Origin: an uncultured Actinomycetes bacterium | Lineage (GTDB): Bacteria > Actinomycetota > Acidimicrobiia > Acidimicrobiales > Microtrichaceae | Assembly: GCA_903953195.1 (NCBI GenBank) | Contig: CAJBIS010000234.1 | Coordinates: 1-5,237, forward strand | DNA: 5,237 nucleotides | Reading direction: 5' to 3' | Shown here: one piece after another, positions 4,506 to 5,237 of the stretch | How positions within the stretch are numbered: position 1 is the stretch's first letter | How the letters are laid out: every line of letters begins with the position of its first letter | Notes under the pieces: generated by a model | Seen by the model: only the letters and a program-made list of their open reading frames with translations | Database searches by the model: none | Told to the model about the DNA's origin: nothing | Made by a program: the position numbers and the translations under genes

Positions 4506-5237
4506 ATGGGCGCGTTCGCCGAGATCGGTGCGTGGCCCGGCGTGATCCGGCGGCTCATGGTCGGTGCCGACCTCGACGCCGAGGTGTGTCGCGCCGCTCT
4601 GGAACGGGTGCTCGCCGGTGAGGCCACCGACGCGCAGATCGCGGCGTTCATCGTCGGGCTGCGCACCAAGGGTGAGACGGGGGCCGAGGTCGCGGGACTC
4701 GTCGACGCCATGCTCGCCGCCGCGGCTCCGCTCGAGCTGACCGACCCCGCAGCGACCGTGGACATCGTCGGGACGGGTGGTTCGAGCGCACTCGGCGGTC
4801 AGGCGTTCAACGTGTCGACCATGGCGTCGATCGTGGCCGCAGCCGCGGGTGCGACGGTCTGCAAACACGGCAATCGCAAGGCATCGTCCACGTCGGGATC
4901 GACCGATCTGCTCGAGGCGCTCGGCGTCGAGGTCGAACTCGACGGACCGGGTGTGGCGGCGTGCGTGCGCGAGTCCGGCGTGGGGTTCGCGTTCGCTCGC
5001 ATGTTCCACCCGGCGATGCGTCACGTCGCCCCGGTGCGTACCGAGCTGGGCGTGCCCACCGTCTTCAACGTGCTGGGCCCGTTGTCGCACCCGGGTCGGG
5101 TCGGCCGTCAGGTGGTGGGCGTCGCCGACCCACGACTGATCGACCTCGTCGCCGACGTGCTGGCCCGCCGCGGGCTGGTGCACGCGTGGGTCGTGCGGGG
5201 AGCCGACGGACTCGATGAGGTCACGACGACCACCACC
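4506..5237 (+). CDS. trpD: Anthranilate phosphoribosyltransferase (3' end outside window)
   Basis: TrpD joins anthranilate to 5-phosphoribosyl-1-pyrophosphate, giving phosphoribosyl anthranilate, the second step of tryptophan synthesis (EC 2.4.2.18). The first 244 codons are present; the family is usually about 340-350 residues, so roughly 100 are missing. Residues 10-75 form the helical N-terminal domain (WPGVIRRLM, AAFIVGLRTKGET). The glycine-rich loop is VDIVGTGG (85-92), followed by FNVSTMASIV (101-110), CKHGNRKASS (119-128) and SGSTDLLEALGV (130-141). Then come HPAMRHVAPVR (168-178), VFNVLGPL (186-193) and DGLDE (234-238), which supplies the Mg-binding Asp/Glu pair. The PRPP loop is unusual: the Asp that normally follows GTGG is Ser, and the segment before FNVST is three residues longer than usual. 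The ATG at 4506 gives a normal N-terminus; no strong Shine-Dalgarno is seen, and translation may depend on whiB just upstream. It continues past the right edge. Confidence 0.95.
   Translation, partial: MGAFAEIGAWPGVIRRLMVGADLDAEVCRAALERVLAGEATDAQIAAFIVGLRTKGETGAEVAGLVDAMLAAAAPLELTDPAATVDIVGTGGSSALGGQAFNVSTMASIVAAAAGATVCKHGNRKASSTSGSTDLLEALGVEVELDGPGVAACVRESGVGFAFARMFHPAMRHVAPVRTELGVPTVFNVLGPLSHPGRVGRQVVGVADPRLIDLVADVLARRGLVHAWVVRGADGLDEVTTTTT

Noticed and set aside
4284..5183. Long minus-strand open frame (299 codons) opposite whiB and trpD
   Set aside because: Its His/Arg-rich, low-information protein is antisense to two strongly recognised genes; such frames are common in GC-rich DNA.

Overview
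The window is GC-rich DNA from a member of the Actinomycetota. The best evidence is an intact WhiB-family iron-sulfur protein, a family essentially confined to Actinomycetota and their phages. The DUF4190 membrane protein, the strong G/C bias at third codon positions and the form of the trpD product agree with this. The phosphate-binding loop of TrpD and the secreted protein with DUF4214-like repeats remind me of Acidimicrobiia (Ilumatobacter-like), but that narrower placement is from memory and is inference.

Layout. (1) At 1-82, minus strand, is the possible start of a gene leaving the left edge. (2) At 188-700, plus strand, is a proline-rich, DUF4190-type membrane protein, divergent from the first gene. 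(3) At 722-2413, minus strand, is glpD, the FAD-dependent glycerol-3-phosphate dehydrogenase. It converges on the DUF4190 gene with only 21 bp between stops. (4) At 2414-2662 is a divergent intergenic region of 249 bp, the richest regulatory stretch here. It holds a CRP/GlxR-like site, several palindromes, a TTGACA promoter, a 5'-UTR hairpin and a run of eight C between the Shine-Dalgarno and the start codon. (5) At 2663-4171, plus strand, is a secreted protein with an N-terminal Ig-like domain and what I read as three diverged DUF4214-like repeats. (6) At 4228-4494, plus strand, is a whiB-family regulator, followed after 11 bp by (7) trpD (4506 to the right edge), anthranilate phosphoribosyltransferase of tryptophan synthesis.

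How the genes relate. There is no single dedicated pathway. glpD feeds glycerol-3-phosphate electrons to the quinone pool, trpD belongs to tryptophan synthesis, whiB is a redox- or stress-type regulator, and the other genes are envelope proteins of unknown role. A shared theme is translation initiation. Four of the six starts lack a clear Shine-Dalgarno and instead have a -10-like hexamer ending 6-8 nt before the start codon, as expected of leaderless mRNAs. The secreted-protein gene is the exception, with an apparent 5' UTR and Shine-Dalgarno. I found no CRISPR array, tRNA, rRNA, insertion sequence or obvious new defence system. The most unusual items are the architecture of the secreted protein, its 5' region, and the variant TrpD loop.
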